Notes: generated by a model from the sequence alone, not told the origin. A DNA stretch of 64,000 nucleotides from Hygrocybe punicea (GCA_963556145.1 OY744464.1:806001-870000), one strand, 5' to 3'. Counted from the stretch's first letter, positions 49,178-61,440 are shown. A program made the numbers and translations.

Positions 49178-51211
49178 TCATTTTCTAGAGGGCTTGAGAT
49201 TATCGTAGGTATTGATGACGTTGTAAACTGAAGTGGAATATGTCAGTGACCATTCAGACGTCTCACCAAGTAATTGAGTGATGTCTGAGGGAGTAGAAAT
49301 CGACGATGGCAGGGCAGCAGCAAGCAATTTGAGTTTTGTGTCGTCCATGATCCAAGTTGCTGGTGTGATTGCACCAAGAGAATCTTGCTTGTGTGTATCC
49401 TGTCGCCAAACAGTCAACAGTGCCTGTAAAGGAGCATGGTCTTTGACAGGGCGTCTCTTGACTCGAGGTTTCCTTGGTTTTTTGGCTGGAGGTTCTGTGC
49501 CGGTGAAGAACTTGCCAGGAAAAAAGACTTGGAGGTTGAAATCCGGGTCATGACAGTCACAGCAGGAAGTTGTTGTGAATTGCAGCGCTAGAGTAAATAA
49601 AATCAATTTGATCTGATAGCTGAATATCAAATAAAGACCTTTGGATGTCGTGTCATTGAGATATCGTGCCCAGATTGCACGAATACATTCAGAAGCTTGA
49701 ATTGTCTTGATTGACTGTATGCTTGTGCGTTCAAGTTTTGTTTTGAATTTCTTGGGAGTAACACAAAATGGCAGATCGGGGTCGTCTTCGAGCTCTTGGG
49801 AAGGAACTTCACTGACATCAACTTCTTTTACCCAAGCTTCATACATGATCAAGAAAATCGATTTGTTGCTTGGGTTTCGTCCAGCTCAACCACCTCGTTG
49901 TATAGTTTTTGTCTCGTCCGACGCAACTCCATATTGAATGACGATGTCAGCCCGATTAAAGTCTATCCCAGATTCCATTCCTGCGCAAGTGTGTAAGACA
50001 CGGCAAGAACCATTTTGAAAAGCCTCGTAAGTCCGTTCAAGGTATTGTGGTGACATGTAACTGTGATAGTGCATCACGATGCCTGTTCCACGCATCGATT
50101 GGGGAAGCAGATTGTCGTGACGTTTGGCGGCATCGGCGCATTGCTTGACGCTGTCGTGAAAGATGATCGTCAATGGGATAGCTTCTGGTAATGTATAAGA
50201 TGAGGCTGGTGGTAAGACGAAGTCAAGGTTGCAAAAGTCCGAAAGTGAGCTGATAACTGCTTTTGTCGCATACATGATATTCGGGCGATTGCTTGTTCGG
50301 CAGATATGAAAGTGATTTGGGTTGAGAGACATTTTCTTTTTGACAATTTTCAGCATATGAGGTGGTATTGTTGCTGAAAAACCCATAACTGTCATTGATT
50401 TCGGGAAGAGAAGGTGAAAAGCGTCGAATTTTCCGTAAGATGGACGAAACGCCGGTTCACCATGTTTCGGTATCCCTGCAGTGTAGATATGCTGAATTTC
50501 GTCCATGTGAATTCTCTTGATGCAGTTGACAAATTTTCGATCTGGTCTACGGAGGAGGCAGGCAAATCTTGTCATGTGTCCATCATATATTCCAAGTTGT
50601 TCCATCGTAGTAATGATGTTCGTATACTCGTGATTTGCAATTTTCTGATAGACAGTAGTCAAGTTTGTATATGAGAAAATATGTTAGTGACATACCGTCC
50701 ACAATTCTGTATCATCCGGGGTATCTTCATTAATAACAACCGACGGAATCCCAAAGGAAGCAAAGGCCCGAAGTTGTGAGTGTTGTAGCCATTTCAAAGG
50801 AACAATTAAGACCGAGATGTCATCTGGACGTAGAAGAGAAAGCATAATCATGATCAAAGTTTTTCCAGAACCAGTTGCTGCAGTGACAAGGCCATCTCGA
50901 CCAGACAGAGACTCAATAACTGCCAGTAGCTGAAATTCCCGGGGGATAATGTTGCCAAGCGAAAGAAAATAAACAAGAAGCAAGGCACGAAGCACCTCAG
51001 TTTGTTGGGTTTCTTGAAGGGATCCAACAAATTGTTCAGAAGGTAATCGATCTTGAGGAATGACTTTGCGAGCGACTTCAGACAATGCAGTAAAATCCAT
51101 GGCAGAAATTGAAGACCGAGCGGATTGTGCCAGAACTTGAAGAATAAGAGGTTGACCAGCATTGTCCGCGCCAGAAAAGTCCACTAATGTTGCCAGGAAG
51201 TCGACAGACAT
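49178..51211 (-). pseudogene. RecQ-like DEAD/DEAH-type helicase, one TGA in motif VI
   Basis: Exons 51211-50696, 50644-49639 and 49587-49178 join in frame to 643 codons. Helicase motifs in order: I AATGSGKTL, Ia VLIVPLKWL, II MDEIQHIYT (Walker B DEIQ), III GFSATIPP, then the second RecA-like domain with IIFHDSVKQC, HYHSYMSPQYLERTYEAF, VLHTCAGMESGIDF and motif VI QYGVASDETKTIQRGG-stop-AGR. The stop, TGA at 49888-49886, replaces the expected Arg of the GGRAGR turn, consistent with CGA to TGA. The C-terminal part has SCCDCHD and a basic stretch (KKPRKPRVKRR). It resembles RecQ-like helicase genes that mushrooms carry in many copies. Convergent with the DUF6589 gene. Confidence 0.82.
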
Positions 51212-51319
51212 TCCATCGACGGAAGCTACGGAGCAGATAAGATATGCTGAGTTTAAATGTGTTACGGCAGGCTACGGCAAAGCTACAAACAACTTTGAAA
51301 GCTTCCTTTTCTGGATAGT

Positions 51320-51351
51320 TTTCGCGTGTCCACCCAATTTAAACTCAGATC
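51320..51351 (-). repeat. right TIR of the DUF6589/helicase element
   Basis: Inverted copy of 46019-46050 with two mismatches, one a CpG transition. Confidence 0.75.
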
Positions 51352-52326
51352 GACAGGTCCTGCTGTTGCAGAGCTTGCTCATCAGCAAAGGCAGGATCAG
51401 TTACAGGTCTATGCAAATGCAACCACCTGGGAGTGGGACACAAACAAGAATTGCTTTGGATGGGCAAAGCTTTCTGTGGCTTAAAAATGGAAGGAATGGC
51501 TTCCCCTAAGGAACAATTACAATAAATTCTTCAACACTCATCCTTCAGAAGCTTTGACTCTCAAATGCCACATGTATCCATTATACAATACTTAAGAGGA
51601 AGAAATTTGCTAGCTAGGCATGTTTTTCTTAAGTGTATGCTCCAGCGGCAGCCATTACATCCTGCCACCCTGTCCCATTTTTCTTTTGTAAGTATTCACA
51701 GAACTTCTGAACAGAAAAGTTGGGCTCATACTTCTCATGCAGGAAGTGGAGGGCAAGCTTGGTGTCCCAGTGGTGTTGGCTTGACAGCTCCTGGACCAGC
51801 TGTATCACCTTGCAGCGGGCATGAGGTGTCTTGAGGTTGGGAATAGTGTTGCTGCAGCTACCATCAGGAAGTCAAGGGTGATCTGATATGAGCTTATAAA
51901 GCCTGCTCCGAATAATTACTATCATTAATTTTCATTATGACATGTCTCAGGGAAACCCAGATATTGTAAGTCTCTGTTGATGAAATTACATCATATCATA
52001 CAACTTGATGCATGTGGGTCTTTGATGAGTGAAGTGTCCCAGAATTATCCTTTCATCCCTACAAGATAATCTATTATGAGTCCCTATAAGGGAATCATTT
52101 CTATATGGTGGATTTTGCAACTCAGGGTCACACTCTAATTTGCCAAGCCATGGGAACAATTGTTGCAAACTGTGGGAACAATTTTGAAGCCCTGAGAATA
52201 AATTTGAAACCGTGTGACTACTGACTTTGTAAATGTGAGAATTTGTCGTCCCAATCAGCAAGAACAATAAGGTCACCAGATCACAGGTGCCAAGTTGGGA
52301 ATGGGTAGTCCAATGCTAAGCTGAAT
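51352..52326. other. CpG-poor decayed DNA between two elements
   Basis: It holds the small exon relic listed next; the rest has no recognised content. Confidence 0.4.
51630..51835 (-). pseudogene. unknown exon relic
   Basis: The minus strand reads KVIQLVQELSSQHHWDTKLAL, then FLHEKYEPNFSVQKFCEYL and GTGWQDVMAAAGAYT before a stop. The ~65-codon uninterrupted frame with amphipathic helices looks coding. Family unknown; probably a piece of an old element protein. Confidence 0.35.
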
Positions 52327-53024
52327 CACCACATTTCGGGCCTGGGTAGAGGGTAGCTTGTTAGCTAACACGAGGTTATATAAATGAATGTAAATACGGA
52401 TACTACAAGTTAATGTTAATGTGGGTTGACCTAGCAGTGTTGAGACGGCCTCGATATATCTCAAATCATCAAAAGCAACATGAGCTCCCTCCAGCATCAT
52501 CTACCATATTCTACCTGCTGAGATGTCATCTGTGTCAACCTGTCTTGCACTATGCTATGCTGGCTAGCTTTACATAACTCTATCTTACGCTGCTATGTCT
52601 CAACCTATGATACAAGATTATGCAATTTAATCTATCTGTACCTCGATGCATCTTGCCTCAGTCATAACACCAATGCCGCTTGCCAGTACTAGTAGTGTAT
52701 ATATATTTCTCTTCCTCCTGATGTTGAAAGCACCGGGCAAGAGAACCAAGGTATGTCATGGTGGCATTGCAACTGCGGCACCCTGACTTATATCAACAGT
52801 ATGATTATCTGAAAGAAAAAGACTGGTGCAAGTGCAATGACTGCATGCATGTCCATGGACCCCAAGGAAAACAACTGCCATCATACACACGGAAATGACA
52901 TTGTCAAAAGCAGGAGAATGAAGCACTGTTAAATACATTAAATCAATGAAAGTGAGGGTATCCATCAACAGTACCATATGAAGCAACTGAGAACTTCAAG
53001 CGATTGTGACAAGATGGTCAAGGG

Positions 53025-56000
53025 TTGCAATCAGGTACCAACCTCAGCTCCTCGATGCAAGCTAACCATGACCGTCAACCGTCTCCTGCCATATCTCACG
53101 ATATCCCTGAATCTCGGGATGCCATTCCTGATATTCCATCACCCACAAGTGTAGTGTCCAGACCCACTTATTCCGTACCACCTCTGCTGTCTGTTTATGG
53201 TGCGAAAAAACAGATTTCTCTCAATTCAGATGTTGCTGACCCCAAGACAGTATTTCTGCCTCTGGAATCTAATACTCAAGAGATGTACACCAAAGTGATG
53301 AATGCCATCAAATCCGTCCAGATTCAATATGACACCTGTCGGAACAACTTCATATTTCCTATGAAGATTGATTTCGTCAACTATGATGGAACTGAACTTG
53401 CCATTGATGTTCCGGACAGCATAGATCCTGAGATGCTTCTGGATTTTGAGCCAAACCTGCAAGATCACCGGCTAGCATACACCAACACAAATGCACCACT
53501 GCATACATATTCAGAGTCCCTCAGCCAACTCTTGGTAACACTCAACACAGTGGAGACTGAGTGGAGAAGATCTGAGATCTGAGGCATCACCTCATTGAAA
53601 AAAAGATGAGGAGGCAAGATATCTTGACTGGTGTGTGGTCGCTGTTTGGCAGAACCGGATTGATTTCCAAGCAAAAACTGCAGACAGTTTGGAAGGGGTA
53701 TGTATCAAGAACTTCATTACCATTGTTCCATTGCTGAAACAATTGTAGGTGCCCATTCAGAATCATATGCAGCCTGAATTAGATGATGACAACGACATAT
53801 ATTTCCCTGCCAACGATTACTTTGATGCAGCTGATTTTTTTGCAGAACCAGATCAGCTGCAAGATGGCAACAATGGCAATCTGACTCCCCAAGACATCCC
53901 TCTGACCGAATTTGCGGCTCAGGAACAATCTCAACACCCTTCGCAACTTCCCATTCAGCCTCCCCCCAAAATACTGCTTGCTCCACCGCTACCTGCTGAA
54001 GTCTTACAAGAATCAGCAACACACTGGTTCTGGCGGATTATCCTCATTCTCACAGCATGGCTCAACCTGCACTATCATTTACCTCATCGCACTTGTATAC
54101 TTTTGCTAAAAGTACTTTGAGTAATATTTTTAGGCCTGGGTCAACTTGACATCAAAGATGATGCTCCAGTGACGTTAACAACAACCTTTCGACACCTGAA
54201 TCTCAACAACGAGTTTCAGATTTACCCAACATGCACAAAATGCCATTGGATTTATGTGACAGACTCCCTGGTATCGCTGAAGTGCTCAGAATGCAACATT
54301 CCATTATTCAAATTTTGGGATGTTTGCGTCAGCAGTTCTACTCGGGGAAAATCAACCCCAATCCTCAAGTGCCCTCAACAACCAATTTCTGACCAACTTC
54401 CATGGAATCTCAATCGAGTGAGAATTGAGGAAGCCTATGATGCGTGGCATTTGCAAAAACCGAACCTGGGATCAAAACCACAATTATGGATGGGAAAATC
54501 TGGCAGACTCTCCATGGCACTGATGGGAAACTATTCTTTGACAACAGCCCTGACTGAGAGGGCCCTGATGAGCTTCGAATTGGCGTCACACTTGGCTTCG
54601 ATGGGTATCTTTATTTGTACCTATCTTGGACATTGATATTGATTCACGTTAAATGTTTAGCTTTGGATACAAGAATAAGCAAGCAGGTTCCAGTGGTTCA
54701 CATAGCACTGGAGTCTTATCCAATTGTATTGCGAACCTTCCAAACCATCTTAGGTGCGTCCATGTAATCTTAAGAACCATTCAAATGACATGTGGTCTTG
54801 GATAGATATCGATCATGTAATCTGCTATTGTGTGGGATGACACCTGGTCCAAACAAGTTTACTGCCGATGAACTGCAATATTTGGTAAAGAATTATGTAG
54901 ATGATTTACTTCAGCTATATGACCATGGCATAACTGTTCAAACACCAAAGTTCCCACAAGGACGGCTTGTACATGTCATCCTCATTGCTGTGTGCTGTGA
55001 CCATCCAGCATTGTGTCAAGTCTGTGGCTTTGGCAACCATCGGAAGGAAGAAGGCTTTTGCTCTCGCTGCAAGATCTCCCACAAAGATCTCAAAACTGAG
55101 GCTGCCATGCGTAATGGTATCAAGTTCAGACTGTAACTCTACTATTTGTTCTTGACACCTGATTGTTTTTTACAGGATTTGAACCTCAGATTGGAGATGA
55201 GCATAAACGCAATGTGTTGTTGTATGCAACAATCGATGATGAAAAAACTCATCAGGCATTTTTTACAAAACACTCAGCACGATACTTTGAACTCGCAAGG
55301 CTATCATATTTTGATCCAGTTCATATGACAGTAATCGACCGAATGCATAACATTCTACTTGGTGAGGAAAAACATCATACCATTATATCAACAACTGCTC
55401 CAAGCCCAGGCATCATGAAAACTCAATGGTATGATGCTTGGATCCAAACAAATGCACTTCATCAATGAACATTGACACTGAAAGTCCCACAGGAATTAGA
55501 TGAGATACATAAGTACCTTGACCTTGTGAGTTCGATTCCACATTAATTTCCAAGTCAAAGATATCACAAGCTGCGTGTGTTCAGTAGTTTGAGATGCCAG
55601 CATGGGTGGCTCACCTTCCAACTCAAGTCAGATATCCAGCTGGGGGATCACTGACGGCAGATGAATGGAAAGGATTAGTGCTTGTTTATTGTCCAATCAT
55701 TGTATGTTTCATCACTCATTTCAAGCTGTGATACGCAGATTAGATTGGGATAGCCAGATTCCTTTGATATGGGATACGTGGCTACCAAAAGCTGAAGCCG
55801 ATTTAAAGAAGCAGAGTGACAAATGGGAACTAGAAGATGCCAAATGCCTCCGACGAATTGCCTCTGGAAAACCAAAGAAGGTGGATGGGACACACAGTGA
55901 CAAACCGAAGCCATGTATGTTGCCTGGTGATGAAGACAACTTCCTCAAACTTGTGACTGCACTGAAGATTGTCATGGCATGATCAGTAAAAGATTCTGAC

Positions 56001-57150
56001 ATTCCTCATGGCAGGGAACTCCTCTATGATTACCTTGTTGGCTTTCTTACAGTTAGTCCGTTTTTGTCTCTGAGGCCATTCTCATATTCATCTTCAGTTA
56101 CACCCCAATGATGTGAAGCCAAACCACCATTGGCTTGTACATATATTCGACCAACTCAACGACTATGGTCCTGTGTATAATTTCTGGACCTACCTGTTTG
56201 AATGGCTCAATAAAGTTCTCAAGAGCTATGCTACCAATGGCCACACTGGAGAAATTGAAACAACTTTCTTTCGGGCATTTTCAAGGGATGTAGCACTGAG
56301 AGATCTTGTGAGCATTCATCCTGTTGTGCATTGCTGTAACTGACTTTCTTAAAAGCTCATGCATCTCCACTCATGTTGGGACCTTGGGGATGAGGCCCAA
56401 TGTCTTTGTGACTCTGTTCAGCTGATGCTAGATACTGATGGCAACATCTGTGGCACTGTTGCCTCTCTTGCTCGTGAAATTGAAGATTTTGCTGTTGATG
56501 GTGTGCTTATCAGTTTGTTCCTATCTCATATAATCAACACTGAACCTTACAAGTTACGAAGCAGTTCTCTCTATGTTCATATTCAACTGAGACACTCACA
56601 AGAGAGCAACAACAAGATCTACTTGAATTCTACCACCACGTTTGTCCTGACATTGAGATTCTTGGCCATGCCACAGATACAAGCAACATCAATGCAAACT
56701 TCCTATTTAGCCGTGCAAAGTTTAATAAGTCTTTCATTCTTGATGGCTGATGCATTACTCCCTCAACAGCACTTACACGAACATCAAGTTCTGTTATACA
56801 GATTGATGTCAACAAAATCCATTATGTTGGCCAAATTTTCCATCTATTCACACACAAGCAACCTAAAGTTGATGACAAAATGACCATTCTGGATGTTTGT
56901 TGATTCCGACGTCTACAAGATCATAACACAGAACATTGGGATTTGTAGTACGTCACCCTCAAAGACAGTTTTCCTATTCTATCATCTTCATCTTGTGCTA
57001 GCCCCAAGCTCGAAGTCTTTTTCTGGCATCATGAGAAGTTCCTTAGCTCATGAGAGGAAGGTCCACCTCGCCTTGTTCTGATCTTCTCAATCTTGTCCCA
57101 AGCATGCCGTGTCACTATTCCAAAATGAGACAGAGGCACAGAGTTGTTAT
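53025..57150 (+). pseudogene. tnp2-type (CACTA) transposase, decayed
   Basis: Discontinuous frames spell the order of basidiomycete CACTA transposases. An acidic N-terminal region (53025-53582) comes first. Then a zinc-ribbon block CTKCHWIYV...LKCSECNIPLFKFWD, with IEEAYDAWHL (54205-54500). Next are GMTPGPNKFTADELQYLVK, DLLQLYDHGI and VILIAVCCDHPALCQVCGFG (54835-55040), a CSRCKISHKD zinc site, and FDPVHMTVIDRMHNILLGE (55310-55365), which contains the catalytic-region MHN motif. Then come PAGGSLTADEWKGL (55630-55672) and KPNHHWLVHIFDQLNDYG, FEWLNKVLKSYATNGHTGEIE (56113-56260). Several introns are recognisable, and stops such as TGA at 55980 break the frame. The protein would cut and join at the CACC ends; this copy cannot. 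Confidence 0.8.
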
Positions 57151-57571
57151 GGGCAACAATTGGACTTACTCGAGTATGTCTAATGTTCTGCAGAAACGTA
57201 ACTTATTCACATCAAAGCACCTTGCAGGATGTCATTACTATTTGAATTGAACCTGTATCACTCCATCCAACAAATATGATTCAAATTTATACAGCCTGAG
57301 TTACGTTTCTATTCTGCTGTGGCTAATATTACAGGTAATGATTTATCGCAAGGACAAAACATGCCAATGTTTGGCAGCTGGGCAAAGAGAGAAAGACAAC
57401 CAAGCGAACATGCGATGGTGGCAACAAAGAAGACTGACCAGAAAGGGGAGAACAACGAAAGCAGTTCATCATGAGAGAGCAGCACCAACAAACTCAAAGG
57501 AATAAGAGAGACAAAGAGAGATGAAGCGTGAGCAAGTGACTGCAGGAGTGAGCACGAGTACATATGGTAAA

Positions 57572-59269
57572 CTAGTCCTGATTGCCGTTGGGATCCTGAT
57601 CGGCAACCCATCCTTTGGGGTCTTCTTGCAGAGTGAATATCCCTTCATCAACATGACCATCCAGGTAATCTTGGTACCACCTAGTATTAAGCATGGCAGG
57701 GTAAATCGAAGGGAAAGGTGTCCCATTGCTCATATGTCTGAGATTGACATGCCTTGTGAGTGCTTGTCTCTTGCCTTTTTGACTTTTCTTGCGATGATTC
57801 TCAAGTGGAATCTTGTCTAGTTGCTCGTAGATAGTTGTGATCTGTGAACCATCAGATTCTGACAGTTCATTCAATATCAATCTGGTGAACAAACTTACTG
57901 ATTGTGCTCACCAGGCAGGCCTGATAATTTCCCATACAACTTCATCTTCCAAATGCTCAACTGTGACCCCAGCCTCTTCAACAATTTGAGCTCAGTGCGC
58001 CAGTTTTTTCCCTTCATCATCAGTATCCAAGTCACTTATCTCCGAGGACATCCATTCTGAATCGTCCAAAAAGGCACTTGGGTCTGTCCTAAAACACTCT
58101 CAGTATTGCTTGATAGCCTTGAAGTGGTCTTCTTTGTGCTGTGCAGGAGTGAGTAGTACGGTTCTGTCATACCACTTTTAACACTCACATGTTTTTTCCA
58201 CTGACCTCTTTTGTTTCTGGTGTTTGAGATCTCTTTTTTCCGCACTTTTGCCTCATCCTCTGAGCGTTGTACTGTGGTCTTCCACAGGCGAAACTTGACC
58301 TTAGTGAACTGCAAAACGTCCTCATATGTAAACTTAACAGTCTTGAAACTCAGCTCGCACGTTGCATCGTGCTACAAAAGGTTGTGTGAGTAATATGCAC
58401 ATTGGTGATCATATGCTTACAGTTTGCTCCTTGTGGACAAGCCGTGCACAACATTCCAGTATCTTGAGGTTATTAGAGGAATCAACATGCTCGTTGAACA
58501 TAAAGCAGTGCTGAGGCTCAGCCTGCAACTCTCTATCATCACCACCATGGCTTTGAACTGGATTCTCTTTATCGGACTGGTCATCATCCAGTTCTGGAGT
58601 CTGCAAAGGTAAGTATGTCTTGACATCTCCAGCTAGTTGAATGATCTCCTTGGCAACGAGATGCTGATGTCTTTCATTTTAGTATTGTGTCTGATGCAAC
58701 AACATAAACAATATTAATTACTTGAAGTTCAGCACGAACAGCCCTCTGTGGGCCATTCAGATGATCGATCTCGAGGCTGATAATTCATTTAGGTGTTTGG
58801 GCCTTCTGCTTCTTCTTTTGTTGCCTGTGGCTGGCCTCATGGTCACTCTCGTCATCTGCATCACCTCCTTCATCGCTCGGTCTGTCTGCCGCTTGCTTAT
58901 GGGTGGAATTCTCGATGGTATTCAAGCGGGCACTTATCTGCTCAAGCATAGCAGCAAACTCTAGGTTTGGTTGGATAGTTGGTTCCAGGGTGGCAATGGC
59001 AGCAATGGGAGTGGTATCCACTACCAGTGAATGAGGAATGGAACCCCAATGTGCAAGGACAGCGGCAATGATGTCCGGAGAAAGGTTAGGAGGCCCAGGG
59101 AGAGCCTGGGGGGGTAATTGACAGTCTGCCGATTGTGTTGGACAATGGGGATGGCACTGGGGGTGCTAAGGCGGCCACCAGGGGGAGGGGAGGGGAGGTT
59201 CCATTGCATATGTGCAGCAGGAAGGGTGGGGGGAAGTGAGTGCGGATAGGTGGGCTTTTTTAAGTTCAT
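57572..59269 (-). pseudogene. CACTA passenger gene of unknown function, decayed
   Basis: Read 59269 downward: a Pro-rich N-terminus, a helical segment LEFAAMLEQISARLNTIEN, then an acidic/basic linker (DEGGDADDESDHEA, KKKQK). Next is NLKILECCARLVHKEQT (about 58420-58470), then KSGMTEPYYSLLHSTKKT (about 58135-58185) and a C-terminal block (57892-57572) with SDGSQITTIYEQLDKIPLEN, LNTRWYQDYLDGHVDEGIF and EDPKGWVADQD. No known domain is recognised. It lies convergent to the transposase inside the same TIRs, as second genes of CACTA elements often do. Frames change several times. Confidence 0.5.
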
Positions 59270-59683
59270 TTAATCTGACTATATGCAGTCATGTGCACCT
59301 ATCGTAGCATGGTACACGACGAAATGACCTCACAATATTTATTGAGCTTAATTACACTGGATAATGTCTACTGACTAGCTGGAATCACCTCGAATAGCTA
59401 GACATGAGTGAGAAGTATCTAGACCTAATGACAGAATCTATCTCCATCCATAGCTATACAGGATATCTTGTACTTGTTTAGATTTATATCCACCACCTCG
59501 CTGCAACTCACTCAACTGTTACCCAGGTGGCCTATCAGGTTGTAGCAAGGTCAGGTGCACCATACTATTGCATACATAGCTGTATCATGTAGACATGGTC
59601 TAGATTTCTATGCAACTACATAATGACAAACAAGTGTATTTTGATCTCATCAGAGTCCCTCTACCCAGGCCCGGAATGCGGTG

Positions 59684-60590
59684 AATGCTTCATTACCATA
59701 ATCGAATTCTTTGTTAGTGTAATGTGCACATTATGACATAGATGACTTGAAAATCTGTCTGAACAGTACTGAGAGTTCTGCATTGTCCAGCTAATATCCC
59801 TGCTGTATTCTGAGGAATTGCCAGTGCAATATAGACTGGATGAACCAGATATGATATCTTTGTCTACAGATACATATAATAGCTATGTCCATTGGAATCA
59901 CAAAGGACAGGTTGAACACTGGTTCAACTGGCCGGTTCAACACTTTTGGCACAAAGTTTTGCAGTTGTGCCTACCTGAATCCGGGGCATTGCCATTGCAA
60001 AAATAATAGCAGAAACAAAAGTATGGACAACATGTTGGATATATGCTACATTTGTAATGACCTCCCATCTTGCAGCAGAGAAAGTGCAGGCAGAACCATT
60101 AATATTGAGAAACTATGGAGCTCATGCATTGGTATCTCAGATGCTGTTTCAATGTATTGATTGAATGGGTTTATAAGTGTGAGGTGTATAATTTATTGAT
60201 GTGTCATCAAAGGACACGAAAATAGTACAATAAATGCAGTCAACTGCATAATGATTGAAGATCAAGACAAAAGGCCAAGGAACATCATTAGTCCAAGAGA
60301 AGCTCCAATCATGCCAGAACAAAATAATATGATGGGAGAGCAATATTAAATAGCAAAGCATCATATCTATGCCAGGATGGGGAGAAGTGAAGGCTGGGCC
60401 AAGATACAATCCAATGGCATCAATGCAGGAAAATACAATACAATGGCATCAATGCAGGAATGTAGCAACATAGGTAAACGCAAAGCAATGCTTCCCTGTA
60501 CAGCAGTGAAATTCATCTTCAATATAGACATAAAAGAGTAAATATGCTTGTTTGTTACATTTTTCAACTCCACAACTCCGATTCCAACTC
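59684..60590. other. CpG-poor decayed DNA
   Basis: No gene. A 19-bp word CAATGGCATCAATGCAGGA is duplicated at about 60412 and 60441. Confidence 0.4.
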
Positions 60591-61345
60591 TGGTACCCAC
60601 CATGACGATTCCACTTTACCCACACCTTCCTTTTTCATTCCCCTTTGCCTTTTGTCTCCTTTTGGACATCATTGTTTATTCTTGTTCTTGTTCTCTTTTT
60701 ATCCTTTCTCTAGAACAATCCAGACCGACCATGGACACATTCCCACATTACCTTGCTGTATCCAAATAGTTGCCTTGCCAACGAACGTCACTCTCATTGT
60801 CCTTGCTGTACGACATACTGTCTTCCCAAACCAATGCACAATGGCTATCCTCACCAAACAGTTTATAACCGTGATGATCATTGGTGCCATAGCGATCACC
60901 TTCCTGATCAGTTTCTACATCATCATGATTTGCCTCTGGAAAAGGCAACCTTCCTTCATTGATGAAACCAACATCCGCCTCAACAGTATACTGACACATA
61001 GTTGACAATTGCCATTCCCAGATATATGGTTTCCACTTTTGTATTCTGTGCCTACCATTATCCTCCCTGATTATCTGACAACATTTCTCACCTGCATGCA
61101 TGCCCTGAACAATCCTCGATCACAAGACATTTCACTGGTCCTTCCAATCTGATCATCACCGAAGCACATTCTTTCAGACTTCGACCACAGACCATACGAC
61201 TTCCCAAACAGTAAACCAACCCCTTTCATATATTGTTCACATGACATCACTTCATTGCAGTACCTGACATCTTATTCCCACAGCGTCACTCGTGCCATGA
61301 CTTGAAACCTGGACCCACATTCATTTATCCTTTTCCATCTACCTA
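60590..61345 (+). repeat. dispersed repeat family A, copy 3
   Basis: Aligns with the reverse complement of about 16.0-17.2 kb and ends with the block shared with 1-90 (CATTTATCCTTTTCCATCT at 61320-61340). Sequence beyond 61345 differs from the other copies, marking a boundary or truncation. Confidence 0.65.
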
Positions 61346-61369
61346 ACAAATACACTTTCTTCCTCAGGT

Positions 61370-61440
61370 TATGCTACTGGTCCCAGGGCATGGTCGCATT
61401 ATCCTACCACTCATTGTGCAAGCTCACCAAGACAGGTTTA
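61370..61440 (+). pseudogene. fragment related to the ParB/Srx-like gene
   Basis: One frame reads SQGMVALSYHSLCKLTKTGL, similar to VTAMVGYHSWCKYTKESVA of the gene at 17527-20362 (about 18140-18190), and the DNA is alike over the block CTACCACTC...GTGCAAG. Only about 20 codons are recognisable. Confidence 0.35.

Larger units (their letters stand above)
46019..51351. mobile_element. TIR-bounded element carrying a DUF6589 gene and a RecQ-like helicase
   Basis: A 32-bp inverted repeat, GATCTGAGTTTAAATT plus a GGTGGACRCGCGAAA block, lies at 46019-46050 and 51320-51351 (30 of 32 identical; one mismatch is CG/CA). Weaker inverted similarity continues inward (TGCCGTASCMTGCCG at about 46079 and 51268). 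Between the TIRs are exactly two convergent genes, DUF6589 (+) and helicase (-), with about 200 bp between their ends. I cannot define a target duplication: the flanks GACTGGCT and GACAGGTC share 5 of 8 bases. CpG content is high, so the insertion looks fairly young. No known transposase signature is seen, so the transposition mechanism is open. Confidence 0.65.
52327..59683 (+). mobile_element. CACTA/EnSpm-like DNA transposon, full length (7357 bp)
   Basis: TIRs read CACCACATTTCGGGCCTGG at the left and CACCGCATTCCGGGCCTGG at the right (reverse complement), both continuing GTAGAGGG; 27 bp with two mismatches, one of them CG/CA. The flanks share the 3-bp duplication AAT (52324-52326 and 59684-59686), as expected for this superfamily. 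Inside are a tnp2-type transposase relic on the plus strand and a convergent unknown gene on the minus strand. CpG is partly lost. Confidence 0.85.

Noticed and set aside
46019..51351. Helitron assignment because of the helicase
   Set aside because: The helicase is RecQ-like, there is no Rep/HUH domain, and TIRs are present.
46001..51370. 8-bp target duplication around the DUF6589/helicase element
   Set aside because: GACTGGCT and GACAGGTC match at only 5 of 8 positions; not enough to claim.
57309..57820. Overlapping ORFs of 85-100 codons on both strands
   Set aside because: Only the minus-strand frame ending at 57572 shows protein-like conservation; the others are shadows.
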